Both the position numbers and the translations under genes were made by a program. From the NCBI RefSeq assembly GCF_000938255.1, contig NZ_JYMR01000053.1, forward strand, positions 62,001 through 126,000: a stretch of 64,000 bases of DNA. The letters run 5' to 3'. Origin of the DNA: Bradyrhizobium sp. LTSP849. GTDB taxonomy: Bacteria > Pseudomonadota > Alphaproteobacteria > Rhizobiales > Xanthobacteraceae. Below the pieces are notes generated by a model. The model saw nothing but the letters and a program-made list of their open reading frames with translations. It did no database searches and was not told the origin of the DNA. Shown here piece after piece: positions 55,052 to 64,000 of this stretch (position 1 is the first letter of the stretch; each line of letters opens with the position of its first letter).

Positions 55052-55864
55052 CTACTCCGCCGGCTTGGCGTCCGACGACGCGTCGGTGCCGGAGGGAGCC
55101 TTCGCGGCGGCTGCCTTCTTCTCCACCATCGAGACCGCAATGATCGAACCCTCATAGAGCGCGAGCAGCGGAATCGCGAGCGAGCACTGACTGAGCACGT
55201 CCGGCGGCGTCAGCACGGCGGCGATGATGAAAGCGACGACGATAAAATAGCGTCGCTTCTCGCGCAGCATTTTCGAGGAGATGATGCCAATTCGGCCGAG
55301 CAGCGTCAGGATCACCGGGAGCTGGAAGGCGATGCCGAAGGCGAAGATCAGCGACATCATCAGCGACAGATATTCGCCGACCTTGGGCAACAGCTGGATC
55401 TGCGCGGTCTCGTCACTGCCGGCCTGCTGCATACCGAGCGAGAAGCGGACCAGCATCGGCAGCACGACGAAATAGACCAGCGCCGCGCCCAGCACGAAGA
55501 AGAACGGGGTCGCGACCAGATACGGCAGGAAGGCCTGCTTCTCCTGCTTGTAAAGGCCCGGTGCCACGAACTTGTAGATCTGCGTGGCGACGATCGGGAA
55601 CGAGATGAAGCCGGCGCCGAACAGCGCGAGCTTGAGCTGCGTGATGAAATATTCCAGCAGCGCCGTGTAGATGAATTTCGAATTCTCGGGCCCAGCGATC
55701 CACACGAACGGCCAGACCAGCACGTTGTAGATCTGCTTGGCGAAGAAGAAGCAGAAGATGAAGGCCAGGCCGAAGCCAAGCAGCGCCTTGATCAGCCGCG
55801 AACGCAGCTCGATCAAATGGTCCATCAACGGCGCCTTGCTGGCTTCGATATCGGCGTCGCTCAT
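55052..55864 (-). CDS. tatC: Sec-independent protein translocase TatC
   Basis: A 270-residue integral membrane protein with six membrane helices; the conserved N-terminal [16 protein letters not shown] and first loop are typical. Binds twin-arginine signal peptides. The ATG overlaps the tatB stop (55861-55864). A C-terminal Ala/Lys-rich tail is longer than in E. coli. Confidence 0.96.
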   Translation of the reverse strand: MSDADIEASKAPLMDHLIELRSRLIKALLGFGLAFIFCFFFAKQIYNVLVWPFVWIAGPENSKFIYTALLEYFITQLKLALFGAGFISFPIVATQIYKFVAPGLYKQEKQAFLPYLVATPFFFVLGAALVYFVVLPMLVRFSLGMQQAGSDETAQIQLLPKVGEYLSLMMSLIFAFGIAFQLPVILTLLGRIGIISSKMLREKRRYFIVVAFIIAAVLTPPDVLSQCSLAIPLLALYEGSIIAVSMVEKKAAAAKAPSGTDASSDAKPAE

Positions 55865-56412
55865 GACGCTTTGGCGTCCTTGATCGCCTCGGATGGCGCG
55901 GTGTCCTGGCTGACCTCGGCCGGTTCGACCTCGCGCGTGATCGCGAGCGGCTCGTTCACCGCAGCATGCGCTTCGGCTTCCACAAATGTCTCGGGCGTCG
56001 GGGCTTCCGGCGTCGTCGGTGTGACCGGTGCTTCATTTGAAGTCGCCGGCGCTTCACTCGGAGTCGCTGACGCTTCGACGGCAGCGGCCGTGGTCGTGGT
56101 CGTCTCGGCCGGCTTGTCGAGCGCATCGACGCGGAGCGCGTCGCTGACGTCCTTCTGGAGCGAGGTCATCAAATTGTTGCCGGCAAAGCCGGACGCGGCT
56201 TCCTTGACCTCGTCAAAACTCTTCTTGAGGTCGGCCATCTCGGCCTCGCGCATCGCTTCCTGGAACTGGCCCTGGAATTCGGCGGCCATCTTGCGGGCCT
56301 TGCCCATCCATTGACCGACCATGCGCAGCACGCCCGGCAACTCTTTCGGGCCGATGGCGACCAGGGCCACGACCCCGATCAGGACCAGTTCACTCCACCC
56401 GATGTCGAACAT
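55861..56412 (-). CDS. tatB: Sec-independent protein translocase TatB
   Basis: A 183-residue membrane protein. Membrane helix and hinge [30 protein letters not shown], amphipathic helix with [20 protein letters not shown], then an acidic, threonine/proline-rich tail of about 100 residues. The tail is long and repetitive ([20 protein letters not shown]). Confidence 0.94.
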   Translation of the reverse strand: MFDIGWSELVLIGVVALVAIGPKELPGVLRMVGQWMGKARKMAAEFQGQFQEAMREAEMADLKKSFDEVKEAASGFAGNNLMTSLQKDVSDALRVDALDKPAETTTTTAAAVEASATPSEAPATSNEAPVTPTTPEAPTPETFVEAEAHAAVNEPLAITREVEPAEVSQDTAPSEAIKDAKAS

Positions 56413-56500
56413 GACGTCTTCCGTTCACGCGAAATCACGATCGGCCCAATCCCTCACGCGCAGGATCGGGGCCACTACCCGCGTCTCGCGTGCTCCTGGC

Positions 56501-56734
56501 TCAGACGGCCTTGCTGCCGACGTCGGTTCGCGCCGCGGTCGGCGCAGCCGTGTGCTCGATCGACTTGGACGGCTCGGGCTTGTCGGCGACCTTGTCGTCG
56601 TCCTGCATGCCCTTCTTAAAGGCCTTGATGCCCTGCGCCACGTCGCCCATGAGATCCGAAATCTTGCCACGGCCGAACAGCAGCAGGACGACTGCGATCA
56701 CCAGGATCCAGTGCCAAATGCTAAGCGAACCCAT
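56501..56734 (-). CDS. tatA: Sec-independent protein translocase TatA
   Basis: A 77-residue protein: membrane helix [19 protein letters not shown], hinge FGRGK and amphipathic helix [22 protein letters not shown] 56734 is preferred because AGG lies just upstream in GGAGGGTTGCAGG, and family proteins begin [12 protein letters not shown] 56749 adds five residues. It is first in tatABC, 88 bp before tatB. Confidence 0.95.
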   Translation of the reverse strand: MGSLSIWHWILVIAVVLLLFGRGKISDLMGDVAQGIKAFKKGMQDDDKVADKPEPSKSIEHTAAPTAARTDVGSKAV

Positions 56735-56902
56735 CCTGCAACCCTCCAAACACGCATGGCCGGGGACCCCGACCGATCTTCACCGAAACCTAGGCTTCGC
56801 AGGTGTCAAAAACAAGGACCAAGGCAGCGCCAATTCGCTGTTGGCGCTACGTAATCTTGCTAGTGTTAACTGGTCGCAGGGCGCCCGCAAAAGGACGGAA
56901 TA

Positions 56903-57640
56903 TCAGCCCTCTTCGCCACCCTCATTGCCGCCTTCTGGCGTCTCGGGTTCGACCGCAGGAGCCAGCGCGAGATCCAGGTCTTCGCCTGGTTCCAGCGGAT
57001 CCTCGTCCTCGCGCAGCGTCGGGTCATCCGACGGCGTGGGGACGCTGAATCCGGTCGGCAGACGTGAATCCAGCAGGCCCGTGCCCTTCAGCTCCTCGAG
57101 GCCCGGCAGATCGCCGAGCTGTTCCAGGGTGAACTGCGACAGGAAGTCCTCGGTGGTTCCGAAAGTCAGCGGACGGCCGGGCGTCTTGCGACGGCCGCGC
57201 GGCTTGATCCAGCCGGTCTCCAAGAGCACGTCGAGCGTACCCTTCGAGGTGACGACGCCGCGGATCTCCTCGATCTCGGCACGCGTCACCGGCTGGTGAT
57301 AGGCGATGATCGCCAGCACTTCGATCGCCGCACGCGACAGGCGCCGGGTCTCGGTGCTCTCACGCGTCATCAGCCAGGCGAGATCGCCGGCGGTGCGGAA
57401 CGTCCATTTGTTGGCGACGCGCACGAGGTTCACCCCGCGCAACGCATATTCGGCCTGCAGCTGTTCGAGCGCGGCCTTGACGTCGACGCCCTCCGGCATG
57501 CGCTTGGCCAGCGTCGCGGTATCGAGCGGTTCATTCGAAGCAAACAGCAGCGCTTCGAGCAGCCGCAATTCTTCGGGGCGCGCCTGGGGTTCATTCTCCA
57601 TCGGCTCGACCTCTTCTACGCGAACTTCCGCCAAAGCCAT
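56903..57640 (-). CDS. scpB: Segregation and condensation protein ScpB
   Basis: A 245-residue kleisin-associated winged-helix protein: LRLLEALLFASNEPLDTATLAKRMPEG, RAAIEVLAIIAYHQPVTRAEIEEIRGV, LLETGWIKPRGRRKTPGRPLTFGTT. A disordered acidic tail of about 60 residues follows. AAGGAG precedes ATG 57640; ATG 57661 adds seven residues. It forms the SMC-ScpAB condensin. Confidence 0.94.
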   Translation of the reverse strand: MALAEVRVEEVEPMENEPQARPEELRLLEALLFASNEPLDTATLAKRMPEGVDVKAALEQLQAEYALRGVNLVRVANKWTFRTAGDLAWLMTRESTETRRLSRAAIEVLAIIAYHQPVTRAEIEEIRGVVTSKGTLDVLLETGWIKPRGRRKTPGRPLTFGTTEDFLSQFTLEQLGDLPGLEELKGTGLLDSRLPTGFSVPTPSDDPTLREDEDPLEPGEDLDLALAPAVEPETPEGGNEGGEEG

Positions 57641-57661
57641 GGCAGCTTCTCCTTCTTGCAC

Positions 57662-58501
57662 TTAGCCGACCGGCGCATCGGGCGCGGGAGCTGCGTCCGG
57701 AACCGGTTGATGGCGCCCCTTGCGGAAATAGATGGGCGCAAACGCCTCTTTCTGGTTCAGCTCCAGCTGACCCTCGCGCACCAGCTCGAGCGCGGCGGCA
57801 AAGCTCGAGGCGAGCACCGTCGCGCGCTGCGTCGGATCGGCGACGTGCCGGAGCAGATAGTCGTCGAGAACGCCCCAATCATCCTGTTCGGTGATGCTGC
57901 CGACCAGCCGCTCCAGCGTGGCGCGCGCCTCGGCAAGCGACCACACCGTGCGCTTGGCGAGATGCACGCTCGCCAGCACGCGCGACTGGCGCTGCGAGGC
58001 GTAGGCCGTGAGCAGGTCGTATAGCGTCGCCGTATATTTCGGATGCCTGATCTCGGCGATGTGCTCGGGCTCGCCGCGCGGAAAGATGTCGCGCAGCAAT
58101 TGCTGCCTGTTCATCAGCCGGTTGGCCGCTTCGCGAATGGCTTCCAGCCGGCGCAGACGGTTGGCAAGCGCGGTCGCCATCTCCTCCGCGCTCGGACCTT
58201 CCGCACTCGGCGGCTCCGGCAGCAGCAGGCGCGACTTCAGGAAGGCGAGCCACGCCGCCATCACGAGATAATCGGCCGCCAGCTCGAGCCGGATCTTTCG
58301 CGCAGCTTCGATGAAGTGGAGATACTGGTCGGCCAGCGCCAGGATCGAGATCTTGGACAGGTCGACCTTCTGCTGCCGCGCCAGCGCGAGCAACAGGTCG
58401 AGCGGGCCTTCATAGCCCTCGACATCGACCACCAATGCCGGCTCGCCCTCGGCGAGCTCTGCGGGCCGCCCGGTTTCAAACGATAGGATTTCTGCGGTCA
58501 T
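57662..58501 (-). CDS. scpA: Segregation and condensation protein ScpA
   Basis: A 279-residue kleisin. EGPLDLLLALARQQKVDLSKISILALADQYL begins the N-terminal domain and the C-terminal winged helix ends FAAALELVREGQLELNQKEAFAPIYFR. ATG 58501 overlaps the nagZ stop by four bases (58498-58501); upstream frame is non-conserved. Confidence 0.95.
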   Translation of the reverse strand: MTAEILSFETGRPAELAEGEPALVVDVEGYEGPLDLLLALARQQKVDLSKISILALADQYLHFIEAARKIRLELAADYLVMAAWLAFLKSRLLLPEPPSAEGPSAEEMATALANRLRRLEAIREAANRLMNRQQLLRDIFPRGEPEHIAEIRHPKYTATLYDLLTAYASQRQSRVLASVHLAKRTVWSLAEARATLERLVGSITEQDDWGVLDDYLLRHVADPTQRATVLASSFAAALELVREGQLELNQKEAFAPIYFRKGRHQPVPDAAPAPDAPVG

Positions 58502-59526
58502 GCGGATGCCGTGCTTGCCCGTGCGATCAATGCGTCCAGTTCCGCGCGTGCAGCCGCCCGGTCGAACGGCTGCGGCGCCTTGCGCGCGGCGAGTGCGGCG
58601 TTCGCCCGCGCCAGCGCCCTGCCCGACAATTCCGGCGTCTGGCCGGCAACGTCGCGCATCTCCTCGATGTTGCCGTTGCAATGAAGCGCCATGTCGCAGC
58701 CGGCCGCAAAGATGGCCCGGGTCCGCTCGGCGAGGTTGCCCGCCAGCGCGTTCATCGACACGTCATCACTCATTAACAAACCCTGGAACCCGATTGCGTG
58801 GCGAATCACCTGAGCGATCATTGTCGCAGAAGTCGTCGCCGGATGAACGGGGTCGACGGCGCTAAACACAACATGTGCAGTCATCGCCATCGGCAGATCC
58901 GCGAGCGGCTTGAATGCCGCGAAATCGGTCCGGTCCAGCTCGTCCCGCGGCGTATCGACGGTCGGCAGCTTGAAATGGGTGTCGGCAGTTGCCCGGCCAT
59001 GGCCGGGAATATGTTTCAGCACCGGCAGCACGCCACCCTGCTCCAAGCCCTCGGTAACCGCGCGGGCGATGGCCGCGACCTTGCCCGGCTCGGTGCCGTA
59101 GGCGCGGTTTCCGATCACGGCATCAGCACCCGCAACCGGTACGTCAGCCAGCGGCAAGCAGTCCACGGTAATGCCGAGATCGCCGAGATCGGCCGCGATC
59201 AGGCGGGCGCTAAGGCGGGCTGCGGCGAGCCCGAGCGCCGAATCAGTGTCGTACAATTTCGCAAACACGGCGCCCGGCGGATAGACCGGCCAGTGCGGCG
59301 GCCCCAGCCGCTGCACCCGTCCGCCCTCCTGATCGATCAGGATTGGTGCGTCGGCAGCACCCGAGACGCTCCGTAATTCCGCAACAAGTGCAGCGACTTG
59401 AGCTGGCGTCTCGATATTGCGCTTGAAAAGGATGAAGCCCCATGGGCGCTCAGCACGGATGAACTCCCGCTCAGCGGCGGTCAGTCCCGTTCCGGAAACG
59501 CCGGTAATGAAGGCCCGCGTGTTCAT
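58498..59526 (-). CDS. nagZ: Beta-N-acetylhexosaminidase NagZ
   Basis: A 342-residue GH3 enzyme that removes N-acetylglucosamine from muropeptides. The substrate loop is IDQEGGRVQRL, the catalytic-site loop KHIPGHGRATADTHF (His) and the nucleophile Asp in MSDDVSMNA. Cytoplasmic; acts in cell-wall recycling. Translationally coupled with scpA. Confidence 0.95.
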   Translation of the reverse strand: MNTRAFITGVSGTGLTAAEREFIRAERPWGFILFKRNIETPAQVAALVAELRSVSGAADAPILIDQEGGRVQRLGPPHWPVYPPGAVFAKLYDTDSALGLAAARLSARLIAADLGDLGITVDCLPLADVPVAGADAVIGNRAYGTEPGKVAAIARAVTEGLEQGGVLPVLKHIPGHGRATADTHFKLPTVDTPRDELDRTDFAAFKPLADLPMAMTAHVVFSAVDPVHPATTSATMIAQVIRHAIGFQGLLMSDDVSMNALAGNLAERTRAIFAAGCDMALHCNGNIEEMRDVAGQTPELSGRALARANAALAARKAPQPFDRAAARAELDALIARASTASA

Positions 59527-59571
59527 AGGGCCGATTAACCCTGCCCCGTGAGAGGGTCAAGGAATCCGCCG

Positions 59572-61125
59572 CTAATTCCTCTGGACGAAGCACGACGGCA
59601 GGCCAGCAGACTTCAGATTGTTGCAGGCCTGCACCGCCTCATCGGCCGAGCCAAACGGCCCCGCGAAGGCGCGGTAGACGATTCCCTTGCCCTTGTCGGT
59701 CAGATCAACCCGCTTGATCACCGGGGAGCGCGAGCCGAGGACGCTGCCATATTTGCTCTGAAGCACCCGATACGAGGCCTGCGCGCTGTCCTCGCTCTGC
59801 TGCGAGGAGACCTGCACGACAAAGCCGCCACCGGCACCGCTGCTCGCAGGTGCAAGCTGCGTCGGATTGGTCGCGGCCATCCGCTGCGGCGGCTCGGACG
59901 GCGCTGCCTGCGGTGACAGCGAGAGCGGCTGGTTGGCACTGGCATTGGCCGAGGTCGGCGGCGTGCGCGGTGCGGCCGGTGCTGCGACCGGCTTCAGCGG
60001 TGCTGCCGGCTTGGTGGCCGACGGCGCGGCGACTTGCGGCGCGGTGCCGTCAGTCTGATCGCCTCTCACGGCCACAGTCTTGATCGAGCGCGGCGCGCTG
60101 TTCGGCATCGTTCCGTTGCTTGGAATCGAACCGCCAGTCGGCGGCGGAACGGTGGACGGCGAGACGCTCGCGACCGGCGGCGGGTTCGCGTTCTGGTTCA
60201 ACGGCGGGAACACCACGCGGGGACCGGCCGCCTTGGTGTTGACGTCGACAGGCGCCTCCTCGCGCGGCACGATTTTCTCGCTGCCGTCACCGCTCACCAT
60301 GCGGTCCGGCACCTTGGCCGAGGAGTCCGCCGGCGCCGGCACGACCTTGGTCGGCGTGTTGTCGGCCTTGATGATCGGGGGCTCGCCGCTACGGGGCGAG
60401 CCGATATAGGTCTTGTAGGCGAACGCGGCGCCGGTTCCGACAACGGCGAGCGCCAGGATTGCCGCAACCGTTATCATGCCGCCGCGCGACTTCCTGGGCT
60501 CTTCGAGATCGGCCTCGGGATAGTCGCTCTGGAACGCGTAGGGATCGTCCGGATAGGCCGGCTCGCGCTGGAAATCCTGCTCACCCGCCTCAAGCCGGCC
60601 GTAGAGCGCATCATCGTAGCGCGCCGGATCGGGCTGCTCCTGTGGCTCCTGGTAGGCCTGCTCCTGATGGTAGGTTTGGGCTTGGTGCGCCTGGTCTTGG
60701 TAAGCGTGATCCTGATAGGCCTGCGGCTGATGAAGATCAGGCTCGGGCGCCGTCGGCTGGGCCGAATAGCGATGCAACGGATGAACCGGGTTCACAGAGA
60801 CGGGATAGTCAGGCTCGGGAGCGGGTGCCGGCTGCACATTGGCGCGCCGCATCCATGACGGCGGCCCGGGCTGAGGCGGCGCGGCCTGCTCGGCATAGTC
60901 CTGCTGAGAGTCGTCCTGCGGATAGTCGTCTTCCTGATAGCTCTGCGTGGGTGCAGGCGCTGCCGGTGGCCGTGCACTCGGCCGGCCTTGCGCGACGAAG
61001 GGATCAGTTTGCCCGATCAGGCGGGCGAGTTCAGCCAAGGGATCGCTCTCCGCTCTCCCATGCTGATCGCCACCGCGACCAAAGTCATCGGAAGGAAACG
61101 GTCTGTCCTGATATCGATCGGCCAT
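59572..61125 (-). CDS. SPOR-domain membrane protein
   Basis: A 517-residue protein: N-terminal cytoplasmic Gln/Pro-rich part (repeats of YQD, QDQAHQ and EQAYQE), one membrane helix (GGMITVAAILALAVVGTGAAFAY, about 220-245), a long Pro/Ala linker, and a C-terminal SPOR domain (about 435-517; GFVVQVSSQQSEDSAQASYRVLQSKYGSVLG, with GIVYRAFAGPFGSADEAVQACNNLKSAGLPSCFV). SPOR domains bind denuded peptidoglycan at division sites. It sits between argS and nagZ. ATG 61125 is used; ATG 61200 adds 25 non-conserved residues. Confidence 0.9.
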   Translation of the reverse strand: MADRYQDRPFPSDDFGRGGDQHGRAESDPLAELARLIGQTDPFVAQGRPSARPPAAPAPTQSYQEDDYPQDDSQQDYAEQAAPPQPGPPSWMRRANVQPAPAPEPDYPVSVNPVHPLHRYSAQPTAPEPDLHQPQAYQDHAYQDQAHQAQTYHQEQAYQEPQEQPDPARYDDALYGRLEAGEQDFQREPAYPDDPYAFQSDYPEADLEEPRKSRGGMITVAAILALAVVGTGAAFAYKTYIGSPRSGEPPIIKADNTPTKVVPAPADSSAKVPDRMVSGDGSEKIVPREEAPVDVNTKAAGPRVVFPPLNQNANPPPVASVSPSTVPPPTGGSIPSNGTMPNSAPRSIKTVAVRGDQTDGTAPQVAAPSATKPAAPLKPVAAPAAPRTPPTSANASANQPLSLSPQAAPSEPPQRMAATNPTQLAPASSGAGGGFVVQVSSQQSEDSAQASYRVLQSKYGSVLGSRSPVIKRVDLTDKGKGIVYRAFAGPFGSADEAVQACNNLKSAGLPSCFVQRN

Positions 61126-61265
61126 CGTGATGATGCGTCCCTTCGGGAAAGCCGCGCGCCCCTCGACCAAGGCGCGGCTTTCGACCCACAAGGCTTTCAA
61201 CCAAGTCTAAGCGATCCGGCTTCTGCCGGTATCCCCAAAATTCCCCTTAAGTAGTTCGCCCCAAA

Positions 61266-63056
61266 CTACCGCATCTCGTCCGGGGCATGGACGCCGAGGA
61301 TGGCGAGGCCCGATGCCAGGACTGAGACGACGCCCTGGACCATGGCCAGCCGCGCCTTCGTTAGATCTGCATCATTATTGATAATGAAGCGTAAATAGGG
61401 CAAATCGCGCCCCTTCGTCCAAAGTGCGTGAAATTCGCTCGCTAAGTCATAGAGATAGAAGGCAATTCGGTGCGGCTCGTGGGCGCTGGCTGCCGCTTCC
61501 AGCATGCGTGGAAAAATTGCGAGCCGCTTGAGAAGGTCGAGCTCGACGGGGTCCGAGAGCCGCTCCACAGCCGACTCACGAAGCCAAGCGATGCGCTTGC
61601 CGGCGTCCTCCGGGAGTTCCGGGAACACCTCGGTCCGCGCGTTGCGGAAGATCGAGTGGCCGCGGGCATGGCCGTACTGGACGTAAAATACCGGGTTGTC
61701 GCGGGACTGTTCCATGACCTTGGCGAGGTCGAAATCCAGCACCGCGTCATTCTTGCGGTAAAGCATCATGAAGCGGACGGCGTCCTGGCCGACTTCATCC
61801 ACCACCTCACGCAAGGTGACGAAGTCCCCGCTCCGCTTGGACATTTTCACCGGCTCGCCATTGCGCAGCAGCTTGACGAGCTGGACGATCTTGACGTCGA
61901 GCGCGCCCTTGCCGGAGGTCGTGGCCTTCACCGCCGCCTGCATGCGCTTGATATAGCCGCCATGATCGGCGCCCCAGACGTCGATCATCTCGGCGAAGCC
62001 GCGGTCGAACTTGTTCTTGTGGTAGGCGATGTCGGAGGCGAAGTAGGTGTAGGAATTGTCCGATTTGATCAGCGGACGATCGACATCGTCGCCGTAAGCG
62101 GTGGCCTTGAACAGCAGCTGCTCGCGGTCTTCCCAATCCTCGACCGGCGCGCCCTTCGGCGGCGGCAGGCGCCCCTCGTAGATGTCGCCCTTGGCCTTCA
62201 GGAAATCGATGGTCTCGGCAACCTTGTTGTTGCCGGTCTCGATCAGCGAGCGCTCCGAGAAGAACACGTCGTGGCGGATGTTGAGCGCGGCAAGATCGCC
62301 CTTGATCTCGTCCATCATCATCGCGATCGCCTTGGCACGCACCGTCGGTAGCCATTGCGCCTCGCTCATCGCGCGGAGCTTGTCGCCATGCTCCTTCGCC
62401 AGTGCCGCGCCGACAGGCTTGAGATAATCGCCGGGATAAAGCCCTTCCGGGATCGCGCCGATATCCTCGCCAAGCGCCTCGCGATACCTGAGGAAGGCGG
62501 AGCGCGCGAGCACGTCGACCTGCGCGCCAGCGTCGTTGATGTAATACTCGCGCGTAACATCGTGGCCGCCGAACTGGAGCAGGCTCGCCAAGGCGTCGCC
62601 GAACACAGCACCGCGGCAATGGCCGACATGCATCGGTCCGGTCGGATTGGCCGAGACGTATTCGACGTTGACCTTGGAGCCGCCGCGAACGCGGCCGTAA
62701 TCGGCCCCGTCGCGCAACACCGTCCGCAGCGCCTCCGCCCAGGCGGCAGGCTTCAGCGTCAGGTTGATGAAGCCCGGACCGGCGACATCGACCTTGGCGA
62801 TCAGCCCGTCGGCACGGAGCCGTTCGGCGATCTGCTCGGCGAGGTCGCGCGGCTTCGCCTTTGCCTCTTTCGCAAGCACCATGGCGGCGTTGGTCGCCAT
62901 ATCGCCATGAGAGGGATCGCGCGGCGGCTCGACCACCACGCGCGAGAAATCGATGCCCTCGGGCCAGCTGGCGTCGGCCGCGAGCGCGCGGCAGACAGCG
63001 TGCACGCGCGCGAGCACGTCGGCGAACAAATGCAGGGATGAGGATGTGTCGGGCAT
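61266..63056 (-). CDS. argS: Arginyl-tRNA synthetase
   Basis: A 596-residue class I synthetase. HIGH-type motif in [23 protein letters not shown] signature in the central part, the DALR anticodon-binding domain at the C-terminus and the N-terminal ArgS-specific domain. It starts nine bases after the dgt stop. Confidence 0.97.
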   Translation of the reverse strand: MPDTSSSLHLFADVLARVHAVCRALAADASWPEGIDFSRVVVEPPRDPSHGDMATNAAMVLAKEAKAKPRDLAEQIAERLRADGLIAKVDVAGPGFINLTLKPAAWAEALRTVLRDGADYGRVRGGSKVNVEYVSANPTGPMHVGHCRGAVFGDALASLLQFGGHDVTREYYINDAGAQVDVLARSAFLRYREALGEDIGAIPEGLYPGDYLKPVGAALAKEHGDKLRAMSEAQWLPTVRAKAIAMMMDEIKGDLAALNIRHDVFFSERSLIETGNNKVAETIDFLKAKGDIYEGRLPPPKGAPVEDWEDREQLLFKATAYGDDVDRPLIKSDNSYTYFASDIAYHKNKFDRGFAEMIDVWGADHGGYIKRMQAAVKATTSGKGALDVKIVQLVKLLRNGEPVKMSKRSGDFVTLREVVDEVGQDAVRFMMLYRKNDAVLDFDLAKVMEQSRDNPVFYVQYGHARGHSIFRNARTEVFPELPEDAGKRIAWLRESAVERLSDPVELDLLKRLAIFPRMLEAAASAHEPHRIAFYLYDLASEFHALWTKGRDLPYLRFIINNDADLTKARLAMVQGVVSVLASGLAILGVHAPDEMR

Positions 63057-63065
63057 GGCCGCCGC

Positions 63066-64000
63066 CTAACGCAAATCCGGGGTCGAGTCAAAGAGCCGCT
63101 GGTGCTCGGTCAGGGCAAAACGGTCGGTCATTCCGGCAATGAAATTGCCGATCCGGCGGGCCCGGTCGGCCTCGTCATCCCCCTCCGCCTCCACCAGCCA
63201 TTCCGGCGGCAGCTCGCCCGGCGATGTCAGGTATTTTGCGAACAAATCGAACAGGATCTGCTCCGCCTCCGCCATCACCCGCATCACGCGCTTGTGGCGG
63301 TACATGTGCTGGAAGAGGAAGCGCTTGATGGCGGCCTCCTCATCGGCGACCTCGGCGGGGAACGAGATCAGTGCCCGGCTCTGGTGCCGGACGTCCTGGG
63401 CCGATTGCGGTTGCACGGCGGCGAGGTTCCTCTTGGCTTCCGCGAAGACCGCGCCGATCAGGTGCGAAATCAGCTCGCGCACCAGCTCGGCGCCACGCCT
63501 GACGTCTTCGAGATCGGGATAATGCGCCGAGGTCTCGGCGATGATCTCTGCCGTGAGCGGCATCACCTTGAGATCGTCGAGGTGAAACAGGCCGGCGCGC
63601 AGGCCATCGTCGATGTCGTGGGCGTCGTAGGCGATGTCGTCGGCGATCGCGGCCACCTGCGCTTCGAGCGAGGCGAAGCTCCAGAGCTCGAGGTCGTATG
63701 ACTTGATGTAGTCGGCGATCCCGACGGGAATGCCGTGCTGACGATAGCGCCCGACCGGCGCGCCGCTGCGATCCGCCAGCGGCCCGTTGTGCTTGACGAT
63801 GCCTTCCAGCGACTCCCAGGTCAGGTTGAGCCCGTCGAATTCGGGGTAACGATGCTCCAACGAGGCTACGACGCGCAACGCCTGGGCGTTGTGGTCGAAG
63901 CCGCCAAAATCCCTCAGGCAGGCGTCCAGCGCCCTCTCGCCGGCGTGCCCGAACGGCGGATGACCGAGATCATGGGCGAGCGCCAGCGTTTCCGTGAGGT
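63066..64000 (-). CDS. dgt: dGTP triphosphohydrolase-like protein (partial)
   Basis: The gene runs off the right edge; 311 codons are visible. The HD-domain metal site is in [15 protein letters not shown] (63950-63990), and downstream [40 protein letters not shown] is typical of the family. It converts dNTPs to deoxynucleoside plus triphosphate. Its stop precedes argS by nine bases, a fixed arrangement in alphaproteobacteria. Confidence 0.95.
   Translation of the reverse strand, partial: LTETLALAHDLGHPPFGHAGERALDACLRDFGGFDHNAQALRVVASLEHRYPEFDGLNLTWESLEGIVKHNGPLADRSGAPVGRYRQHGIPVGIADYIKSYDLELWSFASLEAQVAAIADDIAYDAHDIDDGLRAGLFHLDDLKVMPLTAEIIAETSAHYPDLEDVRRGAELVRELISHLIGAVFAEAKRNLAAVQPQSAQDVRHQSRALISFPAEVADEEAAIKRFLFQHMYRHKRVMRVMAEAEQILFDLFAKYLTSPGELPPEWLVEAEGDDEADRARRIGNFIAGMTDRFALTEHQRLFDSTPDLR

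Overview
The window looks like a chromosomal stretch of a Bradyrhizobium-like alphaproteobacterium (Nitrobacteraceae, order Hyphomicrobiales). The signs are high GC, the gene orders tat-scp-nagZ-SPOR-argS-dgt, yajC-secD-secF-Mth938-phytoene-synthase-like and coaD-ppi-ppi-queA, alphaproteobacterial LexA boxes (GTTC-N7-GTTC), a RopB/Omp25-type outer-membrane protein, and intergenic hairpin repeats of kinds common in Bradyrhizobium. Almost everything is core chromosome. I see no prophage, insertion sequence, CRISPR array, rRNA or tRNA.

Layout. 1-4.5 kb: the start of tgt on the minus strand, then a plus-strand block with a patatin-like lipoprotein, a TetR regulator, a PepSY protein and asd. Two near-identical palindromes flank the TetR unit. 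asd is preceded by a very short Thr/Lys-rich leader ORF and a strong intrinsic terminator, which looks like transcription attenuation. 4.6-7.8 kb: minus-strand operon coaD-ppiA-hypothetical-ppiB-queA. 8-13 kb: a small secreted protein, kup, a beta-lactamase-fold hydrolase and a ModA-like binding protein. 13-21 kb: gyrA, a 5'-truncated DUF2306 gene, ssb, a deleted omp remnant, an intact omp gene and uvrA. ssb and uvrA each have a perfect LexA box.

21-34 kb is the most accessory part: a DUF433/DUF5615 toxin-antitoxin pair, a HAD phosphatase and a nucleoside hydrolase, a roughly 0.8-kb repeat-filled gap with a multi-hairpin module, two tandem paralogous AAA ATPases, an orphan DUF1217 repeat protein, a PPC/DUF296-acyl-CoA synthetase pair, small acetyltransferases around a TPR protein, and DUF3597 and DUF2189 proteins. 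35-44 kb: a lytic transglycosylase, a DUF1127 protein, trmFO with an unusual kinase/AMP-binding_C fusion, a CAP protein, a class V aminotransferase and threonine ammonia-lyase. 43-47 kb: yajC-secD-secF with bacterial relatives of the mitochondrial complex I assembly factors NDUFAF3 and NDUFAF6. 47-64 kb: a DUF815 ATPase, then a long minus-strand envelope/cell-cycle/translation cluster (NlpD-like LysM protein, pcm, surE, serS, tatCBA, scpB, scpA, nagZ, a SPOR protein, argS, dgt) broken by short plus-strand genes.

The strongest leads for new biology are the asd leader/attenuator, the multi-hairpin repeat module at 23.9-24.4 kb, the kinase/AMP-binding_C fusion, the tandem AAA ATPases, and the two-operator TetR regulon. 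All functions are inferred from sequence read by eye; no database search was run.
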